Assembly: GCA_964384675.1 (NCBI GenBank)
Contig: CAYLNK010000029.1
Coordinates: forward strand, 1 to 35,154
Direction: 5' to 3'
DNA from: CAYLNK01 sp964384675
GTDB taxonomy: Bacteria; Acidobacteriota; Thermoanaerobaculia; UBA5066
Length of the DNA stretch: 35,154 bases
The notes under the pieces were generated by a model that did not search any database, was not told where the DNA came from, and saw only the letters and a list, made by a program, of their open reading frames with translations. The translations under genes and the position numbers were made by a program. How positions within the stretch are numbered: the stretch's first letter is position 1; each line of letters begins with the position of its first letter. Positions 1 through 7,879 of the stretch are shown one piece after another.

Positions 1-882
1 CACGATCGCGACGCGGCGGCCCGCCGGGACCGGCTGGGTCGAGAAGAGGGCGCCGAGGTCGAGCAGCTCCGGGAGCGATCGGGCCGAGAGGATCCCCCCG
101 TTCGAGACCGGAGGCCCGGACGGCTCGAGCTCGACGACCGGCTTCCGCCGGGCGGCCGCTCGCGCCGCGACGGCGAAGCGGTCGCCGGCCGGCCGCGAGC
201 CGTACAGGAGGACGCACGAGGTCCGGACGTCGTCCGCGGCGCTCTCGAGGAGATCGGCCTCGTCGACGTCCCCCTCCGGCCCCAGCGAGGCGAAGCGCGA
301 GACGCCGAGCCCGAGCAGGCGGAGCATCTCGAAGATCGAGACGCCGAGCGGGCCGGAGCGCGTCAGGAGCATGATCGACCCGGGGCCGGGGCCGATCGGC
401 GCGGACGTCGCGTGGAGCGAGACCGCGGGGTCGGTGTTCACCACGCCCATCGCCGAGGGGCCCACCACCCGTATGCCCGCCGCCCGGAGCTTCCCGACGA
501 GCGCCCGGCCCTCCTGAAGCGCCTTCTCGCCGTTGTCCTCGTACCGCGTCGACGGGAGGAGGACCGCCTTGACCCCCATCTCGATGCAGTCGTCGGCGAC
601 GACGGCAGCTTCGGCAGGCGGAACGGCCAGGATCGCGAGCTCCATGCGATCGGGGATCGCGCGGAGCCGCGGGTAGCAGCGGAGCGAGGCGAGGAGGGAC
701 GAGCTGCTGTTGACCGGGACCAGGCTCCCCTTGAACCCGCCGTCCTGGAGGGCGCGGAGGTACTCGTGACCCAGCGTTCCCACCGTGCGGCTGGCGCCGA
801 CCACCGCGACCGACGCGGGCTCGAAAAGGGCTCTCAACCCTTCGCTTCCCCCGGTCGTTCCTCCCGCGGGCCTCTCGTCCAT
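1..882 (-). CDS. CoA-binding / NDP-forming acyl-CoA synthetase-like protein (partial, C-terminus outside window)
   Basis: The 294 visible residues read from an ATG at 882, preceded by a strong GGAGGGGGG ribosome site, and stay open to the left edge. Residues 20-145 form a Rossmann CoA-binding domain (FEPASVAVVGAS at 20-31, PVNS at 56-59, GPSAMGVVN at 141-149). Residues 160-250 match the second flavodoxin-like domain (LTRSGPLG at 173-180, FASLGPEGDVDEADLL at 197-212, RKPVVELE at 246-253). This is the layout of ADP-forming acyl-CoA synthetases and of Pat-type protein acetyltransferases. The segment that normally carries the SHTG...AGSD active-site histidine is absent: the text goes from KPVVELEPSGPPVSN straight to GGILSARSLPELLDL. 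The protein may therefore be a Pat-like acetyltransferase or a catalytically altered relative, and the unseen C-terminus (ATP-grasp, GNAT or neither) would decide. It is the last visible gene of the leftward run, 56 bp after the DUF1501 gene. Confidence 0.8.
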   Translation of the reverse strand, partial: MDERPAGGTTGGSEGLRALFEPASVAVVGASRTVGTLGHEYLRALQDGGFKGSLVPVNSSSSLLASLRCYPRLRAIPDRMELAILAVPPAEAAVVADDCIEMGVKAVLLPSTRYEDNGEKALQEGRALVGKLRAAGIRVVGPSAMGVVNTDPAVSLHATSAPIGPGPGSIMLLTRSGPLGVSIFEMLRLLGLGVSRFASLGPEGDVDEADLLESAADDVRTSCVLLYGSRPAGDRFAVAARAAARRKPVVELEPSGPPVSNGGILSARSLPELLDLGALFSTQPVPAGRRVAIV

Positions 883-938
883 CGATCCCCCCCTCCCTGC
901 TCCGGCGATTATGGGGCCGGGCCGAGCGGCGGGGACCC

Positions 939-2333
939 TCAGAAGAGCTCGTCGATCGGCAGGTAGACGCCGTCGCCCGCGAGCGGCACGTACTCGAAGC
1001 CCCGGCCGATGGGGTCGTCGCGGCGGACCGTCGTGAAGTCGATCCCGAGCGCCGAGTAGAGGGTGCAGGTGACGTCCTCGGGGCGCACGTCGCGGTTCCC
1101 CTTCCAGCCGTACTCTCTCGCCTTGTCGCCCCGCTCGTCGGTCTGACCGATCACCCGTCCGCCGCGTACGCCGCCGCCCGCGAAGGCGATCGACATCCGC
1201 TGGAAGTGATCGCGCCCGCCGCCCGAGTTGGGAGCGCCGACGGTCCTCCCGAACTCACCGACCACGATGACGAGCGTCTCGTCGAGGAGGCTCCCGCCGG
1301 TCACTCCCGGCCGGGCCTCGAGGTCCGCCAGGAACGCGCCCAGTCCCGAATCCAGCGCGCCGGCGGTCGCGTAGATCCCGTTGGGCTTCGCGTAGAGACC
1401 CCCGTGCTGATCCCAGCCGCCCAGGTTCACCTGGACGAAGCGGGTCCCGCGGTCCGCGGCCAGGACCTTCCGCGCGATGAGCAGGGAATCGCCGAACGTG
1501 GAGGGTCCGTACGGCGTCCTCTCGGCGGTGGTGAACGTGAAGAGGCTCGAAACGTCCGGGGAGTCGATCAGCGACTTGGCCTGCCCGTAGAAGCCGTCCA
1601 TGTCGGCGGCGTTCTTTCCGAGAGGAGCCCCGGCGGCGCGGTCCGAATCGAGCGCCCGGATGAGACTCCAGCGGTTCGCGAGGCGAGCGGCGCCGTCCGG
1701 GTGCTTCAGGCTGGCGAGCCCGCTCCCGTTCCCGGGCGCGGTGGAGAACGGCGCGAACCGGGAGGGAAAGTAGCCGGGGCCGATGACCCCGGCGGCGTTC
1801 AGCGCGAGGAAGCCGGGGAGGACGTCGCTCGCCTTTCGCTGCGCCTCGGTCTCGAGCGCGACGACCGCGCCGATGTGCGGTGAGATGTTCCCGAGGGGGC
1901 CGCTCGGCTTGCGGGCGATCTGCGTCCACGTCTGGGCGAGAGAGTGGACGGCCGCCCAGGCCAGCCCGGTCCGCACGAACGCCAGCTTGTCGATCTGCTC
2001 CCCGAGCCTCGGCATCAGGCCCCTCGGAAAGCGGATGCTCCCGAGGTACGTGGTCGGGTCGAAGTCCTTCGGGGTCCAGGTCCCTTCCTTGAGGTCGAAG
2101 GTGTCCGTGTGGCTGGGACCGCCGCCCAGGAAGACGAGGACGGCGTTCCGCGCCGTGCCGAGGAGGCGGGGCGACGTGGCGGCCTCCGCCCGGCGAGGGG
2201 CGGCGAGGACGTCGGCGAAGTAGGAGCCCACGACGCCGGTGCCGGCGACGCGGAAGAAGCGCCGGCGCGAGAACCCGTCCGCGAGGAGCGGGAAACCGCA
2301 GCCGTCCGTGCAGGTCTTGCAGAAGAGCTTCAT
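939..2333 (-). CDS. DUF1501 family protein with Tat-type signal
   Basis: This 464-residue protein starts at ATG 2333 behind a GAGGG ribosome site. It has a twin-arginine motif (SRRRFFRVAG at about 22-31) followed by a hydrophobic stretch, so export of a folded protein by Tat is likely. The mature part carries DUF1501 hallmarks: VFLGGGPSHTDTFDLK near residue 68, VGEFGRT in the C-terminal third and GRDHFQRM just after it. DUF1501 belongs to the alkaline-phosphatase-like/sulfatase superfamily, but its substrate is not established. Unusually, three cysteines (CKTC...C at residues 5-12) precede the twin arginines. The DUF1549/DUF1553 gene lies directly upstream, the same pairing that is common in Planctomycetes, so the two proteins probably act together outside the cytoplasm. 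Assignment to DUF1501 is firm; the biochemical role is unknown. Confidence 0.9.
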   Translation of the reverse strand: MKLFCKTCTDGCGFPLLADGFSRRRFFRVAGTGVVGSYFADVLAAPRRAEAATSPRLLGTARNAVLVFLGGGPSHTDTFDLKEGTWTPKDFDPTTYLGSIRFPRGLMPRLGEQIDKLAFVRTGLAWAAVHSLAQTWTQIARKPSGPLGNISPHIGAVVALETEAQRKASDVLPGFLALNAAGVIGPGYFPSRFAPFSTAPGNGSGLASLKHPDGAARLANRWSLIRALDSDRAAGAPLGKNAADMDGFYGQAKSLIDSPDVSSLFTFTTAERTPYGPSTFGDSLLIARKVLAADRGTRFVQVNLGGWDQHGGLYAKPNGIYATAGALDSGLGAFLADLEARPGVTGGSLLDETLVIVVGEFGRTVGAPNSGGGRDHFQRMSIAFAGGGVRGGRVIGQTDERGDKAREYGWKGNRDVRPEDVTCTLYSALGIDFTTVRRDDPIGRGFEYVPLAGDGVYLPIDELF

Positions 2334-2393
2334 GCTGGCCCTCGTCGGGGTGGTGGAACGGGCGCGGACGACTTGGTGACCCGGGTGGAGGGG

Positions 2394-2426
2394 GACGGGG
2401 GAACCCGGCGCCCGGGTTCCCCCGTC
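2394..2426 (-). terminator. Perfect 15-bp GC-rich hairpin after the DUF1549/DUF1553 gene
   Basis: The arms 2394-2408 (GACGGGGGAACCCGG) and 2412-2426 (CCGGGTTCCCCCGTC) pair perfectly around a three-base CGC loop. The hairpin begins one base past the leftward stop codon at 2428-2430 and ends 60 bp before the DUF1501 start. No T-run follows, so it may be a terminator of the U-less kind, an attenuator between the two genes, or a stabilising 3' stem. Confidence 0.6.
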
Positions 2427-2427
2427 A

Positions 2428-4341
2428 TCAGTTGTAGAGGAAGTCGAGGCGGTTGATCAGCGCGAACTGCAGGTCCTCGGTCTTCTCGCCGATCGGACCG
2501 CTCCTCAGGTACGCGGCGGCCGCGGAGCGCTCGGACGGTGACGGGAACCGGCCGAGGGTCGTGAGATAGAGCTGGTCGGCGATCGACTCGGGCAGCTGCG
2601 TGGCCTTCAGGACCTTCGACACCGTGGAGCCGGCGGCGGACTGCTTCACCCTCGACGTGACGATGGGGTCGTCCAGGAGCGCGAGCGCCTGGACGATCGA
2701 GCCGTCGGAGCTGCGAGGCACGGTGTCGCGGTTGCCCCGGCCGAAGGCCGTCATGAACGTGCGATACGCCCCACCGGACTCCGGCTCGGTCGGATCGGGC
2801 AGCGCGACCGCGGTCGGGACGACGCCCATCCCGACCACGGTGAACTGGGCCGCGGGCGGCGGAACGCCGGTCGCCCGCAGGACCGCGTCGAGCAGCACCT
2901 CGGCGGCGAGGCGGCGTGGGTAGCGCCGTGCGAAGAGCGGCGTGAGCGCGTCGGACCACGCGCCCTCGTAGCGCGCCGACCGCTGGTACGCCGAGGACTT
3001 CGTGAGCGTGCCGAGGAGGTGGCGCAGGTCGTAGCCCGACTCGCGGAACGAGGCGGCGAGCTTCTCGAGCAGAACGGGATGCGTCGGCTGGACGCTCCAC
3101 GGCGGCGGCGGCGGGTCGTTCGGGTCGAGGCGAGCCAGGTCGAACGAATCGGCCGGCTCCACGATCCCGAGCCCGAACAGCTCCTTCCAGACGTAGTTGA
3201 CGGCGGCCCGGGCGAACTGCGGGTGCGCGGTGAGGATCCGGCCGTACGCGGCCCGGTAGCTCTCTCCCGGCCGCGGCCCCTCACCGGTGAGGATGAACGC
3301 CGGATCGACCTGGGTCACGCTCCCGAGCGGCTGGCGCGGCGACTTGTTGCCGCTCGTGGTGTTGAGCCGATAGGCCCCGCTCGTCAGGTCCGACAGGAGG
3401 TACTTGCGCTGGCCGGTGGCCGGGTCGTTCTGGGCGGTCGTCGCGCTGCGGCTGAAGAAGGCGGCGTTCTTCCAGAAGTCGAGCCGCTTCAGGCCGGAGA
3501 GGGCGATGCTGATCTGGTCCGTGTGTCCGGCGCCGTCGTGACACGAGAGACACCCGATCTGGAGCCCCAGGAACCGCTCGCCCGAGTGGGACGAGAGGTT
3601 GTCGTAGGTGTCCTGGACCGGGCCCGCCACGGCCATCTGGCGCACCCAGTAATTGGGGGGGCCGACGGCGAAGCTGTCGCCCGTCCCGGCGATCAGCTCC
3701 CGCGCCATCAGGTCGTACGGCTTGTGCGCCCGGAGCGCCGCGACGAGGTAGGCGTGGTACGCGTTGCGGCCGTACGCGGTCTCCTTCCCGTCGTTCGCGG
3801 TCTGCTTCACGTTCGCGAGGAGGTCGCCCAGGAAGAGGGCCCAGCGATCGACGAACGCGGGTGATTCGAGCAGGCGGTCCACGAGGCGATCGCGCTTGCC
3901 GGGCTGGAGGTCGGCCACGAACGCCCGCACGGTCTCCGGATCGGGGATCTGACCCGTCAGGTCGAGCGTGACCCGTCGTAGGAGCTCCTCGTCTGAGGCG
4001 GTCGGCGCCGGGGCCACGCCCTCGGCCGCGAGCCGTCCGAAGACCTCCTGGTCGACGAAGCTCCGGTAATGGGGGAGGACGGTGCGGGAGGACGAGGCCG
4101 CGGACCGTGTCACGGCGGCGACCGCGTCGGCGTTTCTCGAGAGGATCCGCCAGCGCTCCCGGACCGCCTCGTGGGAGGCTTTCAGGCCGAGGGTGCAGTC
4201 CGCGGCGGGGAGGCCACCGTCACGGGCGGGCTCCTCGCCGGTCGGCGCCTCCTGAGCCGCCGCGGGTGTACGCAGGACCAGCGCGGCGGCGAGCGCGAGC
4301 AGCGGGGCGGCCCGGGAGGATCGGGTGGAACGGGTTCGCAT
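2428..4341 (-). CDS. DUF1549 and DUF1553 domain protein with CxxCH motif, exported
   Basis: This 637-residue protein starts at ATG 4341 with GGAGG four bases upstream. The N-terminus (several Arg, then APLLALAAALVL, then AAAQEA) looks like a Sec signal peptide cut near residue 30. A DUF1549 region spans about 90-300 (RRVTLDLTGQIPDPETV; RLVDRLLESPAFVDRW). It contains CLSCH at 264-268, a single c-type haem attachment motif. The DUF1553 region runs from about 370 to the end (AAVNYVWKELFGLGIVEP; HPVLLEKLA; RRLAAEVLLDAVLRATG). These domains define the Planctomycete-type cytochrome-like family, usually found beside DUF1501 genes, as here. Haem binding is suggested by the motif, not shown, and only one such motif is present. 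The gene sits 92 bp after korB on the same strand; whether it shares that transcript is unclear. Confidence 0.88.
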   Translation of the reverse strand: MRTRSTRSSRAAPLLALAAALVLRTPAAAQEAPTGEEPARDGGLPAADCTLGLKASHEAVRERWRILSRNADAVAAVTRSAASSSRTVLPHYRSFVDQEVFGRLAAEGVAPAPTASDEELLRRVTLDLTGQIPDPETVRAFVADLQPGKRDRLVDRLLESPAFVDRWALFLGDLLANVKQTANDGKETAYGRNAYHAYLVAALRAHKPYDLMARELIAGTGDSFAVGPPNYWVRQMAVAGPVQDTYDNLSSHSGERFLGLQIGCLSCHDGAGHTDQISIALSGLKRLDFWKNAAFFSRSATTAQNDPATGQRKYLLSDLTSGAYRLNTTSGNKSPRQPLGSVTQVDPAFILTGEGPRPGESYRAAYGRILTAHPQFARAAVNYVWKELFGLGIVEPADSFDLARLDPNDPPPPPWSVQPTHPVLLEKLAASFRESGYDLRHLLGTLTKSSAYQRSARYEGAWSDALTPLFARRYPRRLAAEVLLDAVLRATGVPPPAAQFTVVGMGVVPTAVALPDPTEPESGGAYRTFMTAFGRGNRDTVPRSSDGSIVQALALLDDPIVTSRVKQSAAGSTVSKVLKATQLPESIADQLYLTTLGRFPSPSERSAAAAYLRSGPIGEKTEDLQFALINRLDFLYN

Positions 4342-4385
4342 GGGGCCTCCGGCCGAGAACGATTCTCACACCAGCGGACGGGAAT

Positions 4386-4401
4386 GACACCCGGCAGTGT
4401 C
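4386..4401. other. Small stem-loop between korB and the DUF1549 gene
   Basis: GACAC at 4386-4390 pairs with GTGTC at 4397-4401 around six bases, in the 92-bp gap after the korB stop. A second short inverted repeat, GAGAA-CGA-TTCTC, lies nearer the DUF1549 start. Neither has a T-run. Both are short enough to occur by chance, and no function can be claimed. Confidence 0.25.
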
Positions 4402-4433
4402 GAAGGCCCCTCGTTTTCTTTCGCGAGCCTCCG

Positions 4434-5477
4434 CTACCGGTACGACTCCATCACGCGGTCGAGCGCTTCCCGGGACGGCCGGATCCGCTCGAGCGGCAGC
4501 GTCGACAGCGGCTCGTCCACGAGGTCCATCAGAGAGCCGAGGCTCGGCTTCTTCGGGTCGACGTAGAGGATCCCGGTCAGGATCTCCTGCCGGGCGTAGC
4601 TCTCGTGGATCGTCCGCATCGCCTTCTCGCGGTCGGTGGGGTCGTAGTCGCGCCCGACCCCCTTGAAGCGGACGAGGCTGCCGTCGGGGAACCGCACCTC
4701 CGTCGACTCTCCGGACGGGATCTCGGCCAGCGTTTCCTCGAAGAACGGCACGAAGCCGACGTCGTGGACGGGGGTCTCGTGCTCCTTGGAGTACTTGTAG
4801 CTCTTCGTGGAGCCCTCGTGGTCGTTGAACGTCACGCACGGGGAGATCACGTCGATGACCGCGGTTCCCCGGTGGGCGATGGCCGCCTGCAGGATCGCCT
4901 GCAGCTGCTTCATGTCGCCGGAGAAGGAGCGAGCCACGAAGGCGCCCCCGAGCTCGATGGCCAGCGAGCAGCAGTCGATGGGGGTGAGGTCGTTCACGGT
5001 GCCGTTCTTCAGCTTGGCGCCGAGGTCGGCGGTGGCCGAGAACTGGCCCTTGGTCAAACCGTAGACGCCGTTGTTCTCGATGATGTAGAGGAGCGGGACG
5101 TTGCGCCGAACCAGGTGGACGAACTGGCCGACGCCGATCGAGGCCGTGTCGCCGTCACCGGAGACGCCGATGCCGACGAGCCGCGGGTTCGCCATCAGGG
5201 CCCCCGTGGCGAGCGAGGGCATGCGGCCGTGGACGCCGTTGAATCCCCAGGCGCGGTTCAGGAAGTAGGCCGGCGTCTTGGACGAGCAGCCGATCCCGGA
5301 GAACTTGGCGACCTGGTGCGGCGCCACGCCCATCTCGTAGAACGCGGTGATGACCTGCTTGGTGATGACGTCGTGCCCGCAGCCGAGACAGAGGGTGGAT
5401 TTCCCGCCCTCGTAGGCGGCCTTGGGCAGGCCGATGCGGTTGGTCTTCGGTGCGGCGGGTGTGGGGGCGGCGCTCAT
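4434..5477 (-). CDS. korB: 2-oxoacid:ferredoxin oxidoreductase, beta subunit
   Basis: This is the 347-residue thiamine-diphosphate subunit of a two-gene 2-oxoacid:acceptor oxidoreductase, which oxidatively decarboxylates a 2-oxoacid to acyl-CoA and passes electrons to ferredoxin (2-oxoglutarate is the usual KorAB substrate). Visible features are CLGCGH at 30-35 and GCSSK at 63-67, which supply cysteines for a [4Fe-4S] cluster, and the thiamine motif from GDGDTASIG at 108-115 to IIENNGVYGLTKGQ at 132-145. Extra ferredoxin domains are absent, as usual for KorB. I chose the ATG at 5477 because it follows the korA stop by two bases with AGGAAGG just upstream, and because the protein matches the family from there; the frame stays open further upstream inside korA only by chance. 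Family assignment is secure, but the exact 2-oxoacid cannot be read from sequence. Confidence 0.95.
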   Translation of the reverse strand: MSAAPTPAAPKTNRIGLPKAAYEGGKSTLCLGCGHDVITKQVITAFYEMGVAPHQVAKFSGIGCSSKTPAYFLNRAWGFNGVHGRMPSLATGALMANPRLVGIGVSGDGDTASIGVGQFVHLVRRNVPLLYIIENNGVYGLTKGQFSATADLGAKLKNGTVNDLTPIDCCSLAIELGGAFVARSFSGDMKQLQAILQAAIAHRGTAVIDVISPCVTFNDHEGSTKSYKYSKEHETPVHDVGFVPFFEETLAEIPSGESTEVRFPDGSLVRFKGVGRDYDPTDREKAMRTIHESYARQEILTGILYVDPKKPSLGSLMDLVDEPLSTLPLERIRPSREALDRVMESYR

Positions 5478-5479
5478 CG

Positions 5480-7333
5480 TCAACCCTTCCTCTGGCGGTC
5501 GTTCAGGACCCCGTCGATCACGGTCGTGGCGTCGAGCGGGTGCCCGTTGTACTGGCGGATCGAGCCGAGCTTCGCCGCGTGCTCGGGCATCTCGTCGCAC
5601 AGGATCGTACGGAGCTGGCCGTCGCGGTTCTGCTCGACGACGAGCACGCGGTCGTGGCGGGCCACCCAGGCGCGGAGCTCCTCCCCGATCGGGAGCGCCT
5701 TCAGCAGGCAGTAGTCGACGGGGATGCCGAAGTCGCGCGACAGCTTGTCGCGCGCCTCCAGCGTGCCGTAGCGCGAGGTGCCGAACGCGAGGAGGCCCGT
5801 CGTGGCTCCCGGCGCGTCCTCGAAATCGGGCTTCGGGACCAGCGTGCGGGCCGTCTCGAGCTTCCGGCGCAGGCGGTCGACGTTCGCGACGTAGTCCTGG
5901 GGCTTCTCCGAGTAGGCCGCCTGCTCGTTGTGGCCGGACCCGCGCGTGAAGTACGCCCCGGCGGGGCTGTCCGTGCCGGGAAGGGTGCGGTACCCGATAC
6001 CGTCGCCGTCGACGTCCTTGTAACGGCCCCAGCTTCCCTTCAGGGCTTCGACCGCGGCCGCGTCGAGGACCTTCCCGCGGTCGAGGGGCGCGGTCGGGTA
6101 CCCGAACGGCTCGGACATCCAGTTGTTCATGCCGAGGTCCAGGTCCGACAGGACGAAGACCGGCGTCTGGAGCCGCTCGGCGAGGTCGAACGCCGTCCCC
6201 GCCATCGAGAAGCACTCCTCGGGAGACGACGGGAAGAGGACCGGGTGCTGGGTGTCGCCCTGCGAGTTGTAGTAGCAGAGGAGGACGTCGCCCTGCATGG
6301 TGCGGGTCGGCAGGCCGGTGGACGGGCCGGTGCGCTGGATGTCGAAGATGACGGCCGGGATGTCGGCGTAGTAGCCGAGCCCGATGATCTCGGACATGAG
6401 CGAGACGCCCGGGCCGGACGTGGAGGTGAACGCGCGCGCGCCCGCCCACGAGGCGCCGATGACCATCCCGATCGAGGCGATCTCGTCCTCGGCCTGGATG
6501 ACGCAGGCGGTCGCCTTGCCGGTGACGGGGTCCTTGCGGTGCTCGTCGGCGAAGTCGATGAACGACTCGCACAGGGACGACGACGGGGTGATCGGGTACC
6601 AGGCGCAGACGGTCGCGCCCGCGAACACGCAGCCGAGGGCGGCTGCCGCGTTGCCGTCCAGGATGATCTTGCCGGCGGTCTGGTCCATCCGCTCCACGCG
6701 GTACGGGCTCTTCTCGGGGAACGTCGCCTCCGAGTACTCCCGGCCGGCGCGCACGGCGGAGAGATTGAGGTCAACGGCCTTCGGCTTGCCGCCGAGCTGC
6801 TTGCGGATCGCGGCCTCGATCTCGGCCTCTTCGATCCCGAGGAGGTCGGCCGCGACGCCGACGTAGATCATGTTGACGAGGAGCTTGCGCAGCTTGGCGT
6901 GCTCGGGGGCCGTGGTGATCTTCACGACCAGCTCGGAGAACGGCACGGGGTAGAAGAGGAGGTCGTCCCGGCGGCTCTCGACGCCGAGCTTCTTCTCGCA
7001 GATCACGACCGCGCCGGTGCGGGCCTCCCGGACGTCCTCGTCGGCGGTCTCCGGGTTCATCAGGATCAGGACGTCGAGGTCGCGTTTACGCGCGATGTAG
7101 CCGTCGCGGTTCACGCGGATCGTGAACCAGGTCGGCAGCCCCTGGATGTTCGACGGGAAGAGGTTCTTCCCCGACACCGGCACGCCCATCCGGAAGATCG
7201 ACCGCATCAGCACGTTGTTCGCGGTCTGCGATCCCGAGCCGTTCGCCGTCGCGACCTGCAACGAGAAGTCGTTCACGGTGACGTCCCGGGAGACCCCCGT
7301 CGGCGCCTGCGTGTCCGAGAGAACCATCGACAT
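5480..7333 (-). CDS. korA: 2-oxoacid:ferredoxin oxidoreductase, fused gamma-alpha subunit
   Basis: This 617-residue protein fuses the gamma domain (about residues 15-190; GSGSQTANNVLMRSIFRMG, NLFPSNIQGLPTWFTIRVN) to the alpha domain. The alpha part has AWYPITPSSS near 240, AEDEIASIGMVIGASWAGAR near 280, TSTSGPG near 305 and the LSDLDLGMNNW region near 400. A C-terminal transketolase-like domain (LLAFGTSRYG; VLVVEQNRDGQL) follows. It forms the complex with KorB, encoded two bases downstream. The gamma-alpha fusion is standard for KorA of aerobic and facultative bacteria. Start ATG 7333 has GGAGGG ten bases upstream. The pair could serve the TCA cycle in place of, or alongside, 2-oxoglutarate dehydrogenase; that is inference. 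The gene diverges from the PilT-like operon across a 71-bp promoter region. Confidence 0.95.
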   Translation of the reverse strand: MSMVLSDTQAPTGVSRDVTVNDFSLQVATANGSGSQTANNVLMRSIFRMGVPVSGKNLFPSNIQGLPTWFTIRVNRDGYIARKRDLDVLILMNPETADEDVREARTGAVVICEKKLGVESRRDDLLFYPVPFSELVVKITTAPEHAKLRKLLVNMIYVGVAADLLGIEEAEIEAAIRKQLGGKPKAVDLNLSAVRAGREYSEATFPEKSPYRVERMDQTAGKIILDGNAAAALGCVFAGATVCAWYPITPSSSLCESFIDFADEHRKDPVTGKATACVIQAEDEIASIGMVIGASWAGARAFTSTSGPGVSLMSEIIGLGYYADIPAVIFDIQRTGPSTGLPTRTMQGDVLLCYYNSQGDTQHPVLFPSSPEECFSMAGTAFDLAERLQTPVFVLSDLDLGMNNWMSEPFGYPTAPLDRGKVLDAAAVEALKGSWGRYKDVDGDGIGYRTLPGTDSPAGAYFTRGSGHNEQAAYSEKPQDYVANVDRLRRKLETARTLVPKPDFEDAPGATTGLLAFGTSRYGTLEARDKLSRDFGIPVDYCLLKALPIGEELRAWVARHDRVLVVEQNRDGQLRTILCDEMPEHAAKLGSIRQYNGHPLDATTVIDGVLNDRQRKG

Positions 7334-7355
7334 AGCCCGCTTCCCTCCGGGTCGG

Positions 7356-7361
7356 TATGCT
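7356..7361 (+). promoter_or_regulatory. Putative -10 element of the PilT-like operon
   Basis: This reads TATGCT on the plus strand, 43 bp upstream of the ATG at 7405. The expected transcript would start near 7368 and carry the AAGGAGG ribosome site at 7394-7400. It sits in GGTATGCTAACC, where the two divergent -10 candidates are superimposed, so the two directions should compete for polymerase. No convincing -35 was seen. Confidence 0.4.
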
Positions 7362-7362
7362 A
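7357..7362 (-). promoter_or_regulatory. Putative -10 element of korAB
   Basis: On the minus strand this reads TAGCAT (TAnnnT type), about 24 bp upstream of the korA ATG and upstream of its GGAGG ribosome site. It overlaps almost exactly the plus-strand -10 candidate for the opposite gene. No clear -35 is visible. Confidence 0.4.
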
Positions 7363-7404
7363 ACCCGGTCGATCACCTGCTCCCGTCAAGGCCAAGGAGG
7401 CTCG

Positions 7405-7869
7405 ATGTCCGAAGCGCCGGCGCCGATCTCGACCGTCCCGTGCCCCGTCACTCTCCGTCTCGCCGACGGAACGAGCCTCGTGGGCAACGTCTGGCTGGTG
7501 CCCGATCCGTCGGGCCCCGGCGGAGTCACCTCGGTGCAGGCGCTCTTCGACGGCCCGCGCCACTTCCTGGCCGTCGGTCTGCCGAACGGCGAGCGCCAGT
7601 TCGTCTCGCGCTCCGCCGTGGTCTCGATCGAGCTCGCCTCGTCCGGGCCGGGCGTCGCGGAGGAGACCGACCCGGGCGCGCTGTTCGACGTGGTCACGCT
7701 CCACCTCGAGAAGGGAGAGGAGCTCTCGGGCGTCCTGCGGGCCACGGGCGCCGAGGGGTACAACCGGATGTCGGACATCCTGAACCTCCCGGGACGCTTC
7801 GTGGCGCTCGGGGCGGGCGACAAGGTGATCCTGGCGGCCAAGGCGCGGATCGTCCGCGTGTCGTTCTGA
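7405..7869 (+). CDS. Two-repeat beta-rich protein of unknown function, first gene of the PilT-like operon
   Basis: This 154-residue soluble protein starts at ATG 7405 behind a near-perfect AAGGAGG site. I do not recognise its family. It looks internally duplicated. Residues about 14-75 (VTLRLADGTSLVGNVWL ... LFDGPRHFLAVGLPNGER ... SRSAVVSIEL) align by eye with residues about 95-154 (VTLHLEKGEELSGVLR ... ILNLPGRFVALGAGDK ... AKARIVRVSF). Both have the order strand, D/K-G turn, strand, loop, FxAxG, strand, strand. Small Sm-like or SH3-like beta barrels are possible folds. There is no signal peptide or membrane segment. It lies 10 bp upstream of the PilT-like ATPase gene and is probably co-translated with it, so a role as partner or regulator of that protein is a reasonable guess and nothing more. 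Confidence 0.8.
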   Translation: MSEAPAPISTVPCPVTLRLADGTSLVGNVWLVPDPSGPGGVTSVQALFDGPRHFLAVGLPNGERQFVSRSAVVSIELASSGPGVAEETDPGALFDVVTLHLEKGEELSGVLRATGAEGYNRMSDILNLPGRFVALGAGDKVILAAKARIVRVSF

Positions 7870-7879
7870 AGGGGGCGCC

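Noticed and set aside
5450..7363. 637-codon plus-strand open frame opposite korA
   Set aside because: It is antisense to korA, whose protein matches the family end to end. The frame is Arg/Val/Asp-rich with no recognisable domain and is a by-product of high GC.
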